Source: Cryptosporidium bovis
Taxonomy: Eukaryota > Apicomplexa > Conoidasida > Eucoccidiorida > Cryptosporidiidae
NCBI GenBank assembly: GCA_009768925.2
Contig: VHIT02000052.1
Span: forward strand, 1 to 64,000
Length of the DNA stretch: 64,000 nucleotides
Direction of reading: 5' to 3'
Shown here: positions 10,706-19,084 of the stretch, piece after piece
How the letters are laid out: the number at the start of each line of letters is the position of its first letter
How positions within the stretch are numbered: position 1 is the stretch's first letter
Translations under genes and position numbers: made by a program
Notes under the pieces: model-generated
The model's database searches: none
Seen by the model: the letters and a program-made list of their open reading frames with translations, nothing else
Told to the model about the DNA's origin: nothing

Positions 10706-12247
10706 TTAAGTTATATATGAATCTCTTAGAACTTGATCTGAATATTCAATGTATTTATAATTTATTATTGAAATTGAAACCAATGAAAAAAATGTTAAAA
10801 ATGCATATATAAATGTCATTATAGGTATTGGTAATAATTCGATTAAAATAGTTGACAATGCAGCAGTTAACCAAAAAAATACAAGTATAAATGGAATAAA
10901 TGCAGAATAAAGTTGTTTGGGCAGGTTATTTGATATTATTTTTGACATTGTTGGGATAATTCCAAAACCATATGAAGTAATTGATACTATGAATGCTATT
11001 GACACTATTTTGTTAACAATGCTACCTTGGTTATAATAATAAAGAAAAAAACATATTGATGTAAGAGATAGGAGATTCAGGACCAGACCAAACAAAAGAA
11101 GCCTCTTGCTCCCAATATAAACTTCGAAAAAAATACCAGAGAAAGTAAATATAACCAAGAAACATCCATTTAGAGCTATAATTATAGCTGATAAATCGTG
11201 GTTAATATTTAAGTATCGTGTAAAAATTTTACTACTAGTAACTAACGGCACAAAACCAGTAGATATTCCAGTGAATACAACAATTAAAATGAAGATTAAA
11301 GTCATTCTAAGAGATGGATCAACAAGTATTTGAAGAAGATTAGACCTTGGTACATCATTCCCACCCTCATCCAAAAGCTTCTTGATTATTTTTCTTGTGT
11401 CATTGACTCCGTATATTTCTCTCGCAATCTCTTCTGCTCTACTGATATCTCCAATTTTAATGTAATGTAACGGAGTCTCATCGAAATTCTTAAAAAAAGA
11501 GATAATTAGTAAAGATGCTGATATAATAAAAGGTATTAAGAACAGTGTTCTTACTGAAATAGTTGAACATAGATAATATTTATGTAATTTAGTGACTATT
11601 TCATTATGATTTGGATATTCCAATAATCCCTCGTGATAATTCTGAAGACCATTAAGTAAATTATAGTTGAAGTTAACAATGAGTTGTTTTTTAATGAAGT
11701 ATTTAATAAAAGACGGTATTATATTGCTAAGCAAGTAACTCAACAAGATACCACAACAAAACATTACCTTGTGTAAAGCTAAACATAAATTTTGATTCTG
11801 TTTGTTAGTGAGTTCTTGAATGTATGAAGGGGTCAACAAAAATGAGATTCCAGTCCCAATTCCAGATATAAATCTTCCAAGTGAAAATATTAACAACTCT
11901 TTTTTGACACAAAGAAAAGAACCTAAGGCAAACAATGAGAATGTAACCAATAAAGTTTTAACCTTCCCAAAGCGGTTTGTAATAAATGTTACAATTAAAG
12001 ACCCAATAGAAGAACCAAAAAAAATTGAAGAATTGAGAACTATCATGACGGGCCTCTCTATTCTTGTACTTACTGTTATTCTCAAAGCCTCGTGGTTCTT
12101 GATAAAACGTAAGGAACCCGGGATAAGATAATGAACTAACATTTCCCTCTGTACATTCGTCACACCAAACGAATATCCAACAATTAGCGACAACAAACCT
12201 ACTACAAGTAAGCGTTTTTGGCAGTAACTGAAGAAGGAAAATTTCAT
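10706..12247 (-). CDS. Major facilitator superfamily transporter, sugar-porter type
   Basis: A 513-residue protein with about twelve hydrophobic segments split by a central cytosolic loop. Near residue 90 the sequence NRFGKVKTL follows TM2 and occupies the family A-loop position. GRFISGIGTG matches the TM4 signature of sugar porters. After TM6 the run FDETPLHYI and a following A-rich helix take the place of the usual PESPRWL block, so substrate cannot be inferred closely. It probably sits in the parasite plasma membrane or an organelle and imports hexoses or related small solutes. It starts 87 bases downstream of the alpha-tubulin stop on the same strand, so its promoter must be very short or lie within the tubulin 3' end. 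Confidence 0.85.
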   Translation of the reverse strand: MKFSFFSYCQKRLLVVGLLSLIVGYSFGVTNVQREMLVHYLIPGSLRFIKNHEALRITVSTRIERPVMIVLNSSIFFGSSIGSLIVTFITNRFGKVKTLLVTFSLFALGSFLCVKKELLIFSLGRFISGIGTGISFLLTPSYIQELTNKQNQNLCLALHKVMFCCGILLSYLLSNIIPSFIKYFIKKQLIVNFNYNLLNGLQNYHEGLLEYPNHNEIVTKLHKYYLCSTISVRTLFLIPFIISASLLIISFFKNFDETPLHYIKIGDISRAEEIAREIYGVNDTRKIIKKLLDEGGNDVPRSNLLQILVDPSLRMTLIFILIVVFTGISTGFVPLVTSSKIFTRYLNINHDLSAIIIALNGCFLVIFTFSGIFFEVYIGSKRLLLFGLVLNLLSLTSICFFLYYYNQGSIVNKIVSIAFIVSITSYGFGIIPTMSKIISNNLPKQLYSAFIPFILVFFWLTAALSTILIELLPIPIMTFIYAFLTFFSLVSISIINYKYIEYSDQVLRDSYIT

Positions 12248-12334
12248 GGTTCAAAGAGAAGTCAGACTAAAAATTAGGCGGTAAAGGTTAACATTGCCTA
12301 TCATCTAACGAGTAAATACAAAACTATTAGAGGC

Positions 12335-13699
12335 TTAGAAATCACCTTCATAGTGCACTTCTTCATCATCCCCATCAGCAACTTCAATACCAACTTCTTC
12401 ATAGTCCTTTTCCAGGGCCGCAAGGTCTTCTCTCGCCTCACTAAATTCGCCTTCCTCCATTCCTTCACCAACATACCAGTGAACGAATGCCCTCTTGGAG
12501 TACATCAAATCAAACTTATGGTCCATTCTATTGAAAACCTCCGCAATTGCAGTGGAATTTGAGATCATGCAACACGCACGCATCACCTTCGCAAGGTCAC
12601 CTCCAGGTACCACAGTTGGTGGTTGATAATTAATTCCACACTTGAAACCAGTTGGACACCAGTCTACAAACTGAATAGTTCTCTTTGTCTTTATGGTGGC
12701 AACTGCAGCATTGGTATCCTTGGGTACAACATCGCCTCTATACATGAGACAACACGCCATATATTTCCCATGTCTTGGATCACATTTAGCCATTTGATTT
12801 TGCGGTTCAAATACTGCATTTGTAATTTCCGCTACGCTTAACTGCTCGTGGAAAGCCTTCTCCGCAGAAATAATAGGAGCGTACGAAGAAAGCATAAAAT
12901 GAATTCTCGGATATGGAACCAAATTAGTTTGGAACTCAGTAATGTCTACATTTAGGGCACCATCAAAACGCAAGGAGGCCGTCAAGGAAGATATAACTTG
13001 CGCTATTAGGCGATTTAAATTGGTATACGCTGGCTGCTCAATATTCAAGTTTCTTCTGCAGATGTCATATATTGCCTCATTATCCAACATTACTGCAACA
13101 TCTGCATGTTCTAAGAGAGAGTGGGTTGACAAAACAGCATTATACGGTTCGACAACGGCAGTGCTTAATTGGGGTGACGGCCATGTACAGAAATTTAGCT
13201 TGGATTTTTTTCCATAGTCAACTGATAGTCTCTCAAGCAAAAGAGTTCCAAGTCCAGCACCGGTTCCGCCACCTACGGCGTTGAACATAAGGAAACCTTG
13301 AAGCCCTGTACAGTTATCCGCCAACTTGCGAATTCTATCAAGACAAACTTCCAATATTTCCTTACCGACTGTATAATGCCCCCTGGCAAAGTTATTTGCA
13401 GCGTCTTCTTTTCCGCTAATGAGCTGCTCAGGATGGAACAATTGCCTGTATGTCCCACTTCTTATTTCGTCGACAACAGTCGGTTCAAGATCAACAAAAA
13501 CAGCTCTCGGAACATGTTTACCTGCCCCAGTCTCGCTAAAGAACGTGTTGAAGGCATCATCAGAAATTCCCATATTCTGTTCCGACATAGGCATTGTTCC
13601 ATCAGGATTAATGCCATGCTCTAAACAAAACAACTCCCAACAAGCATTACCTATCTGAATTCCTGCCTGCCCAACGTGTATTGAAATAACTTCACGCAT
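12335..13699 (-). CDS. TUBA: Alpha-tubulin
   Basis: A 454-residue single-exon alpha-tubulin beginning [20 protein letters not shown]. It has the GTP-binding GGGTGAG loop near residue 141 and full length for the family, so it pairs with beta-tubulin to form microtubules of the spindle and subpellicular array. Local GC is clearly higher than in neighbouring genes, as expected for a highly expressed gene. Two features are unusual. Residue 40 is Glu (codon 13582-13580) within the run PMSEQNMG, so the lysine that is acetylated in most alpha-tubulins is absent. The C-terminus ends EGDF, with Phe instead of the usual Tyr. The start is the only one compatible with the conserved MRE N-terminus. Confidence 0.98.
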   Translation of the reverse strand: MREVISIHVGQAGIQIGNACWELFCLEHGINPDGTMPMSEQNMGISDDAFNTFFSETGAGKHVPRAVFVDLEPTVVDEIRSGTYRQLFHPEQLISGKEDAANNFARGHYTVGKEILEVCLDRIRKLADNCTGLQGFLMFNAVGGGTGAGLGTLLLERLSVDYGKKSKLNFCTWPSPQLSTAVVEPYNAVLSTHSLLEHADVAVMLDNEAIYDICRRNLNIEQPAYTNLNRLIAQVISSLTASLRFDGALNVDITEFQTNLVPYPRIHFMLSSYAPIISAEKAFHEQLSVAEITNAVFEPQNQMAKCDPRHGKYMACCLMYRGDVVPKDTNAAVATIKTKRTIQFVDWCPTGFKCGINYQPPTVVPGGDLAKVMRACCMISNSTAIAEVFNRMDHKFDLMYSKRAFVHWYVGEGMEEGEFSEAREDLAALEKDYEEVGIEVADGDDEEVHYEGDF

Positions 13700-13979
13700 T
13701 TTAACAAAACAACCTTAAGTGTTATATACAGTGATTTCAAAGCAGTATTCTGAGAAGAAACCAATGATGAGGTGTCTTCAGAGAATTGCGTTTAATCTGT
13801 GGTCCAACTAATAAACACAAAACGGCCCTTTAATAACTAGTGTGGGGTTGTCCACTCTAATGTGGGGTTAGGGCAATTGCGGGATAAGGCGGGAAATGAT
13901 TTTTCTTAATACTACAGGGATACTGAATTAGTTTAGGCGGATATTTTTGCAAGATTCAGTACTAAACATTGTTAGGATT
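13700..13979 (-). promoter_or_regulatory. Alpha-tubulin upstream region with repeated G-box and E2F-like site
   Basis: Upstream of the alpha-tubulin ATG, TGTGGGGTT occurs at 13841-13849 and again at 13861-13869, exactly 20 bases apart. GGCGGGAAA follows at 13888-13896. The last matches the E2F-type motif known to be enriched in Cryptosporidium promoters; the G-rich repeats resemble the G-box class. Functional assignment is inference from motif match and position about 145-195 bases upstream of the start codon. Confidence 0.5.
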
Positions 13980-14759
13980 CTAAGTTGTTTCTAATAATCT
14001 ACATATTTTAGCGTACACTCTAGCCTTCTTTCTAAATTTTACACTGGTCATTGCCGAAATAATGTGTAACATCCCAGACAATTTCAATAAGAATAACCCG
14101 CAAAGTTTGTGAATTTCCTGTGTCTCGGTAACATGCTTATTTTGATTTTTACATTGATCTTTATTCATTATATGCTGTCCGTATATGCCTTGTGCAATAG
14201 TTCCAAGTTCATTTGTTTCTTCTGTTTGTAATTCGGCGGATTCGTTCGCAAGATTCATTTGAACAAATCCCGCCTTCAACATCCTCCTTAGCATGAAATT
14301 ACACCCCAGTATATTCCTCTTTGTAATAATTATTGAGTTAACATCTTTCTGCCCATTTTCCATCATGCATCTGTCAATTTCAATATATGAGGAAATGTAA
14401 TCTAGGAATTCAAACCTTGGAGTTATTAATACCTCACTGGTTATGCTTTTTACAGGGTGAATAAAAAATAACCAAGGCCTAGATAATTTTATTAGAGTTG
14501 ATTCTTTACTTTCAGTCAACTCTTTTGGTGGGTTAGTGATACAAACTCTGCAATCTTCTCTTGAGAGGAGAGTAATAATCAACTGCCAGGATGCTGTTAT
14601 AGGCACATTCAACCCAAGAGCAATGATTTTTTCTTCAAACTTATTTAACTTATAGTTTACATTATTTTCAATATTTTCACCTCTGGCAAATATTAAATTA
14701 ATAACAAAAACAAAATACAAACAAAATATCAAATTTTTGTAACTTTTCTTCTTTCCCAT
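13980..14759 (-). CDS. Secreted protein of unknown function
   Basis: A 259-residue protein starting with a lysine patch and a strongly hydrophobic stretch (residues about 10-26) ending before GENIENN, a good signal peptide. The mature part contains several cysteines, including a CRVC pair near residue 74, and no further convincing membrane anchor. I recognise no domain. In this organism group such small secreted, single-exon proteins are often lineage-specific and may be exported to the parasite surface or host interface, but nothing in the sequence proves that. The gene is on the same strand as alpha-tubulin and has a ~1 kb empty region upstream. Confidence 0.75.
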   Translation of the reverse strand: MGKKKSYKNLIFCLYFVFVINLIFARGENIENNVNYKLNKFEEKIIALGLNVPITASWQLIITLLSREDCRVCITNPPKELTESKESTLIKLSRPWLFFIHPVKSITSEVLITPRFEFLDYISSYIEIDRCMMENGQKDVNSIIITKRNILGCNFMLRRMLKAGFVQMNLANESAELQTEETNELGTIAQGIYGQHIMNKDQCKNQNKHVTETQEIHKLCGLFLLKLSGMLHIISAMTSVKFRKKARVYAKICRLLETT

Positions 14760-15753
14760 TTTATTTGAATTTTGTCGCCATGGAATTCGGGAAAAAAATT
14801 AGATCTAAAAAAAGTCTTTGACGATAATTGTAATTTCAATAAATAAATAAATAGTGTCTTGAGTTTTTAGTTAAAAAAACCTCCCCCAGAAAAATATAGT
14901 CATTAAAAATGGACATTTAAACTTCTTTAACTGATGTTCTAAAAATACTCATTACGCTAATTTAGGCTTCACTGGTGAGTTATCTTCTATTATATGGGAA
15001 TCCTTGCTCCTAGCGACTTTTTTTTATTTCATGATAATTAAGTATTTTTTGCTATTTTAATATATAAAACAATAAGATGTTATGGTGATTTCAATTACAA
15101 AATCATGTTTTATCCTCAAGTTAGGATGTAAAGTATATCTAATATTAATACATTCTTCTGGCACCAACACATTTCTCGGAGTTGTTTTAGTTTTTTTTTC
15201 AGTTGTTGATCTAGTTTACTTTTGATTCTTTATTTGTTGACTTTACAAAAACAGTGATAACGCACAAAGGAAAGTTTCATTTTGATTTTAATATTAACAA
15301 TTATAACTAAATTACTGGATATTCTAATGAATGATTACTGTGTATATATAATGATTTCATATTTTATTCAAACACAGTTGAGTTTTTTTATTTGTAGATT
15401 TTGAATTAAAAGACGTTGTTTGCTATTGGTAGAGTTACTTAAATCAAAGAACAGTGCATGATTCTCATATTAATTTTAGTTCTTGTTTAAAGTGTTTGGT
15501 AGGAAGCAGAAAAAAAGTCATATTAAAATGATGTCTATTTTCCAGTTATTATGGAAATATAAATGTCATTAACTTTTCAAGAGAGGATACTCCAACCAAT
15601 AAATGGTAATAAAAATGGTTTTTTCAGTTTTTTTTTATTAAGGTGAAATTAACGTTTATACGTGGTTAAAAGTGGCGAGTCCAATGGTAGCTTGCGAAAA
15701 GAGTTTCTCAGTGGACAGATAAAGAAATATTACAGAACTTAACGAAGATGAAC
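14760..15753. other. Long AT-rich intergenic region without a supported gene
   Basis: Almost 1 kb without an ORF above about 60 codons, unusually long for this compact genome. It contains T-rich and A-rich runs. A slightly more GC-rich patch at about 15660-15720 lies just beyond the 3' end of the minus-strand EMG1 gene and may belong to its 3' UTR. The left part should carry the promoter of the secreted protein at 14759. I see no tRNA, rRNA or tandem repeat. Confidence 0.5.
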
Positions 15754-16554
15754 TTAACAAATGCCCCATAAATATTCAAATTCATTGCATAATTTTAAGC
15801 AACACAAAGCAGCAGAAAGAGGATATGAGCTAATGCTAATTAATTCTTCAACATACTTGCAATTTTTTATTGGATCACCATATGCAACCGCACCTATAAA
15901 AAACGTTATTGCAGTTGATTTGAAAGTTTTACAATTATTACTATAATCATAAGTTCCAGTAATCTTTGTCCTTAAATTATTCAATTTCCCATTAATAGAT
16001 AGTCCAAACCTCTTGCTACCTGCTGGTAGTATTTTTTCCAAATCATTCTTTATTATTTGCATCAAAACGATGTTTTCCTCTGTTGCAATGACTTTTCTCT
16101 TGACCAATAAATTAACCATTAAGATTGAAAACTCCTTGAAACTTCTTGGAATAGTTATTTGCGGATTAATCTCAATTAATATGTTTCCCGTAGTTCTGAT
16201 ATAAACGAGTAGTTTGCCACTCTTATTTAAAGGCGAGTCTAATAATGCGAGTAGGCATTGATGAACTATGTCTGGTCTAATATTCAATAATAATTCTTCC
16301 TTTGAAAATATATTCTGTTTGCAGGATGAGTAGTATTCTTCTATCCTATTCCTTTGGTGATCAATTCCACTTAAAAGCTCCAGTGATTTATTTTTTTTTT
16401 CGAAGAGTTCCAAACAACTACAAAAAATGTGTAAAAAGTAGGAAAAAAAATCATAAAAAAGTTAAACTTACGCCTGATCGAGAACAACAAACAACTTCTG
16501 CTCGTTTTTCCATTTTGAAATATCTCTAGGAACTTGGATAGTGTTTGAAAACAT
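15754..16554 (-). CDS. EMG1: EMG1/NEP1, 18S rRNA N1-pseudouridine methyltransferase
   Basis: A two-exon gene. Exon 1 is 16554-16472, the intron is 16471-16418 (54 nt, GTAAGT...TTTGTAG) and exon 2 is 16417-15754, giving 248 residues. The splice restores the family N-terminus (KLFVVLDQACLELFEKKNK); without it the ORF begins too late. Family hallmarks are present: RPDIVHQCLLALLDSPLNK, NPQITIPRSFKEF, a glycine-rich FFIGAVAYGD, and the SAM-binding knot end ISSYPLSAALCCLKLC. EMG1 is a SPOUT methyltransferase acting as a dimer in nucleolar small-subunit assembly. It is head-to-head with a second EMG1-like gene 88 bases away, and this is the copy that keeps the active-site features. Confidence 0.93.
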
Positions 16555-16642
16555 TTTTTTTTCAAAATAATTGAGGTGAATAGGTCAAAGGTTGATGGGC
16601 GCTCCTATCTTTAATTTTAGATTCCTATAGAAAGAAGGATTA
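16555..16642. promoter_or_regulatory. 88-bp bidirectional promoter between the two EMG1 genes
   Basis: Only 88 bases separate the two start codons, so both divergent genes must be driven from here. The segment holds AGGTGAATAGGT and a GGGCGC core (near 16598-16603) similar to E2F-like sites. No sequence symmetry between the two halves is obvious by eye. Confidence 0.55.
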
Positions 16643-17419
16643 ATGGAAGAAATAGTTCGTAGGAATAAAATAAGAAAAATACCATCAGATAAATCCACCT
16701 TTGAAGGTACAAAAATAAGTGTCTTATTGTTAAATGCGTAAGTTTCAATTTTTTTTTCACGACATTCGTAATTAAACCTTCACTCTTTTAGAACGTTGTA
16801 TGTTAACAAAAATAAAAATGAAAAAAAGGAGTTGATTACTGTGATGAACTTAATTGAGAAAAAAAGTCAATCGTTTAAGGAAAAAGAAGTGAGACCGGAC
16901 ATAATACATAATTCTCTTTTGATGCTACTTGACAGTCCACTTTGTAAGGCAGGGTACCTATCAGAAATCATTATTCTTAATGAGGATGGGAAAGTAATAA
17001 GGGTCGATCCAAAATTTCGTGTTCCAAGGTCATTTAAGGTATTTAGTAAAGTATTTTCAGAGTTTCTTTCGTCGCCAACAGGAGAGCTCAGGCTTCCAGA
17101 TGGAATGGTAATTTTAAATACTATAAATAAAACAATAGAAGAATGTTTATCGAACGCAGAAATAGTGGTCGGATTTTCAAGAGTTGCAAGGAGGGAGAGC
17201 CTTCAAAGGTTTATGAGAGAGAAGATCAAAAGTATAATTAATAATGGGGGTATACAGAAGTTAATTTTTGTTGTTGGTGCAACATCTAAGGGCTCTACTT
17301 GTGACAGCTACAGTTCCTTTTATTCACATTACATATCTATTTGTGATATTAGTATGCCAACATATATATGTTGTTCAAAAATATGTGGCGAATTGGAGGA
17401 GATACTTGGGATACTTTGA
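16643..17419 (+). CDS. Divergent EMG1/NEP1 paralogue, probably degenerate in SAM binding
   Basis: A two-exon gene. Exon 1 is 16643-16737, the intron is 16738-16791 (54 nt, GTAAGT...TTTTAG) and exon 2 is 16792-17419, giving 240 residues. The intron splits an Ala codon in phase 2 at the same alignment point as in the neighbouring EMG1 (VLLLNA|TLYVNKNK against VVLDQA|CLELFEKK). RPDIIHNSLLMLLDSPLCKAG-type and VPRSFKVF blocks are retained, and FVVGATSKGS keeps the knot glycine. The segment that in the partner reads SSYPLSAAL is CDISMPTYI here, so the SAM-contacting loop is not conserved. This looks like an old duplicate turned into a non-catalytic or altered subunit, perhaps a heterodimer partner. 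It ends 23 bases from a convergent small gene. Confidence 0.88.
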
Positions 17420-17442
17420 AGAATTTAAATCCACTTCCCTCA

Positions 17443-17676
17443 TTACTCTGTTTGTGTTTGAATTAATTTAGAATGAATCTCATACGCCTGACACTCCTTT
17501 TCGTAGTAGAACAATACAGGAACACAGAGTGTAAGAACGGAAGTTACACCGATCCAAATAATTTGTCTTCCGGAAGCTGTACCCTTTTCCATAAGAGAAT
17601 AAAATTTATCCTAAAAGAGGGAATTAAAGTGAAGTTCTCTCAGCAAAAAAATGTTACTTACCTTAAATATTGACAT
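17443..17676 (-). CDS. 60-residue single-pass membrane protein, two exons
   Basis: Exon 1 is 17676-17662 (five codons), the intron is 17661-17611 (51 nt, GTAAGT...TTTTAG) and exon 2 is 17610-17443. The product starts MSIFKDKFYSLMEKGTASGR. One hydrophobic helix (about residues 22-39, IIWIGVTSVLTLCVPVLF) is followed by a short polar tail with one Cys. The length and single helix recall small subunits or assembly factors of organelle or ER membrane complexes, but I recognise no family. Support comes from the intact frame over a consensus intron, moderately higher GC than the flanks, and a tidy convergent end with the EMG1 paralogue. An alternative unspliced start at the internal Met would give a 54-residue protein with the same helix. 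Confidence 0.65.
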
Positions 17677-17799
17677 TCTTTCTCATAAAATGAAACCGAA
17701 AATCGTAATATATCCTGCGGTAACGCGTTATTTGTGGCGGAATACCTTAAAGAGTAGGTGTTTTTTTTCTAATTTTATAGTACTAATAATCTATGGTTT

Positions 17800-18741
17800 C
17801 TATTGCAATTTTTTAGATAGATCATTTATCGTTTTTGCTTTGTATGTTTCATACCAGTCAAGTGTTCTCAAAATTATTTGTGAGATTGGAATATTTTCTG
17901 ATGGTTTATCCTTTGGTTTATCTATTTTTGAAACTACTTGAATTTCCGCAAGTTTTCTCGACAAGAACCATAAATCCATGCTCTCACTATAAATTCTGGG
18001 ATATTCATCTTCTAAATGATCTATGTCCGCACTTTTAGAGTTCTCTATATTGTAGTCAGGTGCATTAGAATTGTTATCTTCTTTGTCCAATTTGCTTTCT
18101 GGAGTGATTTGTCTAATTTCGTCAATAAAGTAGTTGTCTATTTGGGAGCAAATTTCGTTTCTTTCAATAGAAGATTCAGTGTTGTCTTCATTTCTGATCT
18201 TTATGTGGTTTGGCTTATTTTCAACGGCATTAAATTGTATACGATTATAATCATCAATGACGTTTGGCCTTGTACATGAACAAAATGATATTTTTTTACG
18301 AGTTATTATTTTATCACTTTTTTTTTTAACTTTTGTAGATATTTTTGTCACTTTTTTCTTAATTTTGTGATAGTTTTCTTTTGTGAATAGGCTTTGATAG
18401 CTCATTTGATTATTTATTGAATTTTTTGGTTTAGCACTAAATTTGTTGCCATTTTCTGTTGAAGATTTAGTATTAATTCTAATTTGGTTTTTATTTTTTT
18501 TCTTTGAAAGAAACTTGCTCATGTCACTTTTGGAAATAACGCTATCACTTTCATATTCACAACCTTCATTGTATATTTTCGTATTCCGATAATAGAGTTT
18601 AGCATTTAACTTTGAATCATATTCATCTGAAATGTCATACACTGCTTTAATAGGAAGAACTGACCAATCTTGTTCAGATTTAAAAGATATTTTCGAAATC
18701 TCAGATTTCATATTAATTTCAAGAGTTATGTAAATTTGCAA
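17800..18741 (-). CDS. Basic, low-complexity hypothetical protein
   Basis: A 313-residue protein rich in Lys, Ser, Asn, Asp and Ile with no signal peptide or membrane segment. A lysine-rich patch (KKKVTKISTKVKKKSDK, around residues 128-145) is followed by a CSC motif and an acidic C-terminal half. No domain is recognised. An internal Met ten residues downstream is a possible alternative start. It lies 123 bases upstream of the small membrane protein on the same strand and is divergent from the large secreted protein at 19085. Confidence 0.7.
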   Translation of the reverse strand: MQIYITLEINMKSEISKISFKSEQDWSVLPIKAVYDISDEYDSKLNAKLYYRNTKIYNEGCEYESDSVISKSDMSKFLSKKKNKNQIRINTKSSTENGNKFSAKPKNSINNQMSYQSLFTKENYHKIKKKVTKISTKVKKKSDKIITRKKISFCSCTRPNVIDDYNRIQFNAVENKPNHIKIRNEDNTESSIERNEICSQIDNYFIDEIRQITPESKLDKEDNNSNAPDYNIENSKSADIDHLEDEYPRIYSESMDLWFLSRKLAEIQVVSKIDKPKDKPSENIPISQIILRTLDWYETYKAKTINDLSKKLQ

Positions 18742-19084
18742 TTTATAACAAATATAAAAAAATGATAAAATCCACTAAAATAACTACAAAATATTTACTC
18801 TCATAATCCTTTTTATCTTTAGTAAATAAAAGCTTTACTTATCACACAGATTCTCACACTAAATATTGGAAAAAAATAAGACAAAATGTAAGATACAAAA
18901 TATAGTTTTAGTTTAGCGAATCTGAAGTTTTAAACATAAAGATTTATAACTTCATCCATTAATTTTCGTACTTTATGTAGTGTTCTTGTTTATACGTGTG
19001 CCCTATTTATTATCCAAACAACTATTCTTGGCAGATGGCGCATTTATCAAATTGTCATATACTGCCCAATGAAAGGAGGATAAA
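18742..19084. promoter_or_regulatory. Divergent intergenic region
   Basis: This 343-base spacer lies between two genes reading outward. It is AT-rich apart from a short patch near 19025-19045 (GGCAGATGGCGCATT) close to the plus-strand start. No ORF or RNA gene is supported. It presumably contains both promoters. Confidence 0.4.

Noticed and set aside
11958-12254. A 98-residue minus-strand ORF overlapping the 5' end of the transporter.
   Set aside because: It is in another frame of a clear MFS gene and has no support of its own.
12353-13658. Several plus-strand ORFs across alpha-tubulin.
   Set aside because: They are antisense shadows of a highly conserved coding sequence with no family match.
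15660-15785. A frame reading ASPMVACEKSFSVDR then RNITELNEDELNK that vaguely recalls the hAT transposase C-terminal dimerisation region.
   Set aside because: The resemblance is very short, a stop codon splits it, there are no other transposase parts or terminal repeats, and the region overlaps the 3' end of EMG1.
16796-17419. Starting the EMG1 paralogue at the TTG codon at 16796 as a single-exon gene.
   Set aside because: It would lack the conserved beta strand; an upstream exon with consensus splice sites and the same intron position as its paralogue explains the N-terminus.
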